The notes under the pieces: generated by a model
The model's input: the letters and a program-made list of their open reading frames with translations, nothing else
Told to the model about the DNA's origin: nothing
The model's database searches: none
Program-made: the position numbers and the translations under genes
In this document: positions 5,010 through 5,720 of the stretch, piece by piece
Numbering within the stretch: the stretch's first letter is position 1
Layout of the letters: each line of letters opens with the position of its first letter
Assembly (NCBI GenBank): GCA_026785985.1
Contig: JAJAYX010000372.1
Location: 1-5,720 of the forward strand
Direction: 5' to 3'
From: Rudanella sp.
GTDB taxonomy: Bacteria > Bacteroidota > Bacteroidia > Cytophagales > Spirosomataceae
Length of the DNA stretch: 5,720 bases

Positions 5010-5720
5010 ATGAGTTTACTAACCATCGGGTCGGTCGCGTTTGATGCCCTCGAAACTCCCTTCGGTAAAACCGACAAAATCATTGGCGGTGCCGCCACTT
5101 ATATTACAATTTCGGCTTCGTATTTTGTGCGGCCTAACAACCTTGTTGCCGTAGTGGGCGACGATTTCCCGCAGTCGATGATCGACATTTTCAAAAGCCA
5201 CGGCGTTGATACCGAAGGACTTGAAATTCGGCAGGGTGAAAAAACGTTTTTCTGGTCGGGTAAATATCACAACGACATGAACACCCGCGACACGGTGGAT
5301 GTGCAATTGAATGTGATGGAAAAGTTCGACCCGGTTATCCCCGAATCATACCAGGATTGCCAGTATCTGATGTTGGGCAACACGGCCCCGGCCATCCAGA
5401 AAATGGTGGTTGACCGCCTGACCAACCGCCCTAAACTGATTGTGTTGGATACGATGAACCTCTGGATCGACATTGCCAATGCCGACCTGAAAACGCTGTT
5501 GCCGCTGGTTGATGTGCTGGTATTGAACGACGAAGAAGCCCGAATGCTCACCGGCGATTATGCCCTTGTGCGGGCTGCGGCTACTATCCGTGCGATGGGG
5601 CCAAAAACGGTTATCATCAAAAAAGGCGAACACGGCGCGTTACTGTTTCAGGACAACAACATTTTCTTTGCCCCGGCCATACCCCTCGAAGAAGTATTTG
5701 ACCACACCGGCGCGGGCGAC
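5010..5720 (+). CDS. PfkB-family carbohydrate/nucleoside kinase (3'-truncated by window end)
   Basis: The visible 237 residues are a ribokinase-fold (PfkB) kinase, cytoplasmic, expected to phosphorylate a sugar or nucleoside with ATP. The start MSLLTIGSVAFDALETPFG is the usual first strand with the substrate Asp at residue 12. KIIGGAATYI (23-32) is the Gly-Gly substrate-binding motif. LNDEEARMLTG (172-182), KKGEHGALL (204-212) and the anion-hole/catalytic motif DHTGAGD (231-237) follow in the right order. The last codon in the window is the catalytic Asp237, so about 70 residues of the ATP-binding end are outside. DHTGAGD has His where many members have Pro or Thr, a mild variation. The ATG at 5010 is well placed after the TATCTTTG promoter word. 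Substrate specificity (fructose-6-phosphate, ribose, adenosine, others) cannot be read from this portion. The divergent neighbour is a sugar lactonase, which fits sugar metabolism but does not prove a link. Confidence 0.85.
   Translation, partial: MSLLTIGSVAFDALETPFGKTDKIIGGAATYITISASYFVRPNNLVAVVGDDFPQSMIDIFKSHGVDTEGLEIRQGEKTFFWSGKYHNDMNTRDTVDVQLNVMEKFDPVIPESYQDCQYLMLGNTAPAIQKMVVDRLTNRPKLIVLDTMNLWIDIANADLKTLLPLVDVLVLNDEEARMLTGDYALVRAAATIRAMGPKTVIIKKGEHGALLFQDNNIFFAPAIPLEEVFDHTGAGD

Noticed and set aside
5019..5633. Three overlapping minus-strand frames opposite the PfkB gene
   Set aside because: They mirror the codon structure of a clear kinase gene and overlap each other; none shows a motif.
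1..5720. CRISPR array, tRNA, rRNA, riboswitch or phage-defence cassette
   Set aside because: No regularly spaced repeats, no tRNA-like fold or rRNA stretch noticed, and no defence-family protein among the genes; the tail-fibre-like protein has a signal peptide and no phage neighbours.

Overview
The window looks like chromosome of a Bacteroidota bacterium, most likely a Cytophagales/Spirosoma-like lineage. The clues are mid-50% GC coding DNA, TAnnTTTG-type promoter words placed 23-35 bases before start codons, starts without a Shine-Dalgarno, and protein families typical of the phylum (a NVGIG-repeat tail-fibre-like surface protein, a secreted M43-type protease, a ~400-residue GNAT-like protein). 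The exception is the first ~217 bases, which have about 74% GC and almost exclusively G/C third positions. They encode the C-terminal effector domain of a proteobacterial-type LysR regulator, fused in frame to the N-terminus of cysteinyl-tRNA synthetase. I read this as an assembly chimera or a contamination joint, or less likely a real recombination.

Layout: (1) 1-622, minus strand: cysS N-terminal ~135 codons running into the foreign LysR fragment at the window edge. (2) 623-743: short divergent promoter region with a TAnnTTTG word on each strand. (3) 744-1937, plus: GNAT-like acyltransferase-family protein, followed by a strong hairpin at 1942-1992. (4) 1993-2138: AT-rich gap ending in an 18-base pure pyrimidine tract directly before the next ATG. 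(5) 2139-2858 and 2855-3967, plus: two exported proteins whose genes overlap by four bases (ATGA), a tail-fibre-like NVGIG/coiled-coil protein and a pappalysin-like zinc metalloprotease. (6) 3981-4916, minus: exported SMP-30/gluconolactonase-family lactonase, convergent with the protease gene across only 13 bases. (7) 4917-5009: divergent intergenic region with a clear TAnnTTTG promoter word for (8) 5010-5720, plus: a PfkB-family kinase cut by the window end exactly at its catalytic Asp.

Only the pair 2139-3967 shows operon-type coupling. Its products would both pass the inner membrane by signal peptides and probably act at the cell surface or outside. The lactonase and the PfkB kinase, which share an intergenic region, could both serve sugar metabolism, but nothing in the sequence fixes their substrates. 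I found no RNA gene, insertion sequence, CRISPR array, or convincing new defence or mobile system. The most striking item is the cysS/LysR joint, and it is more likely an artefact than biology.
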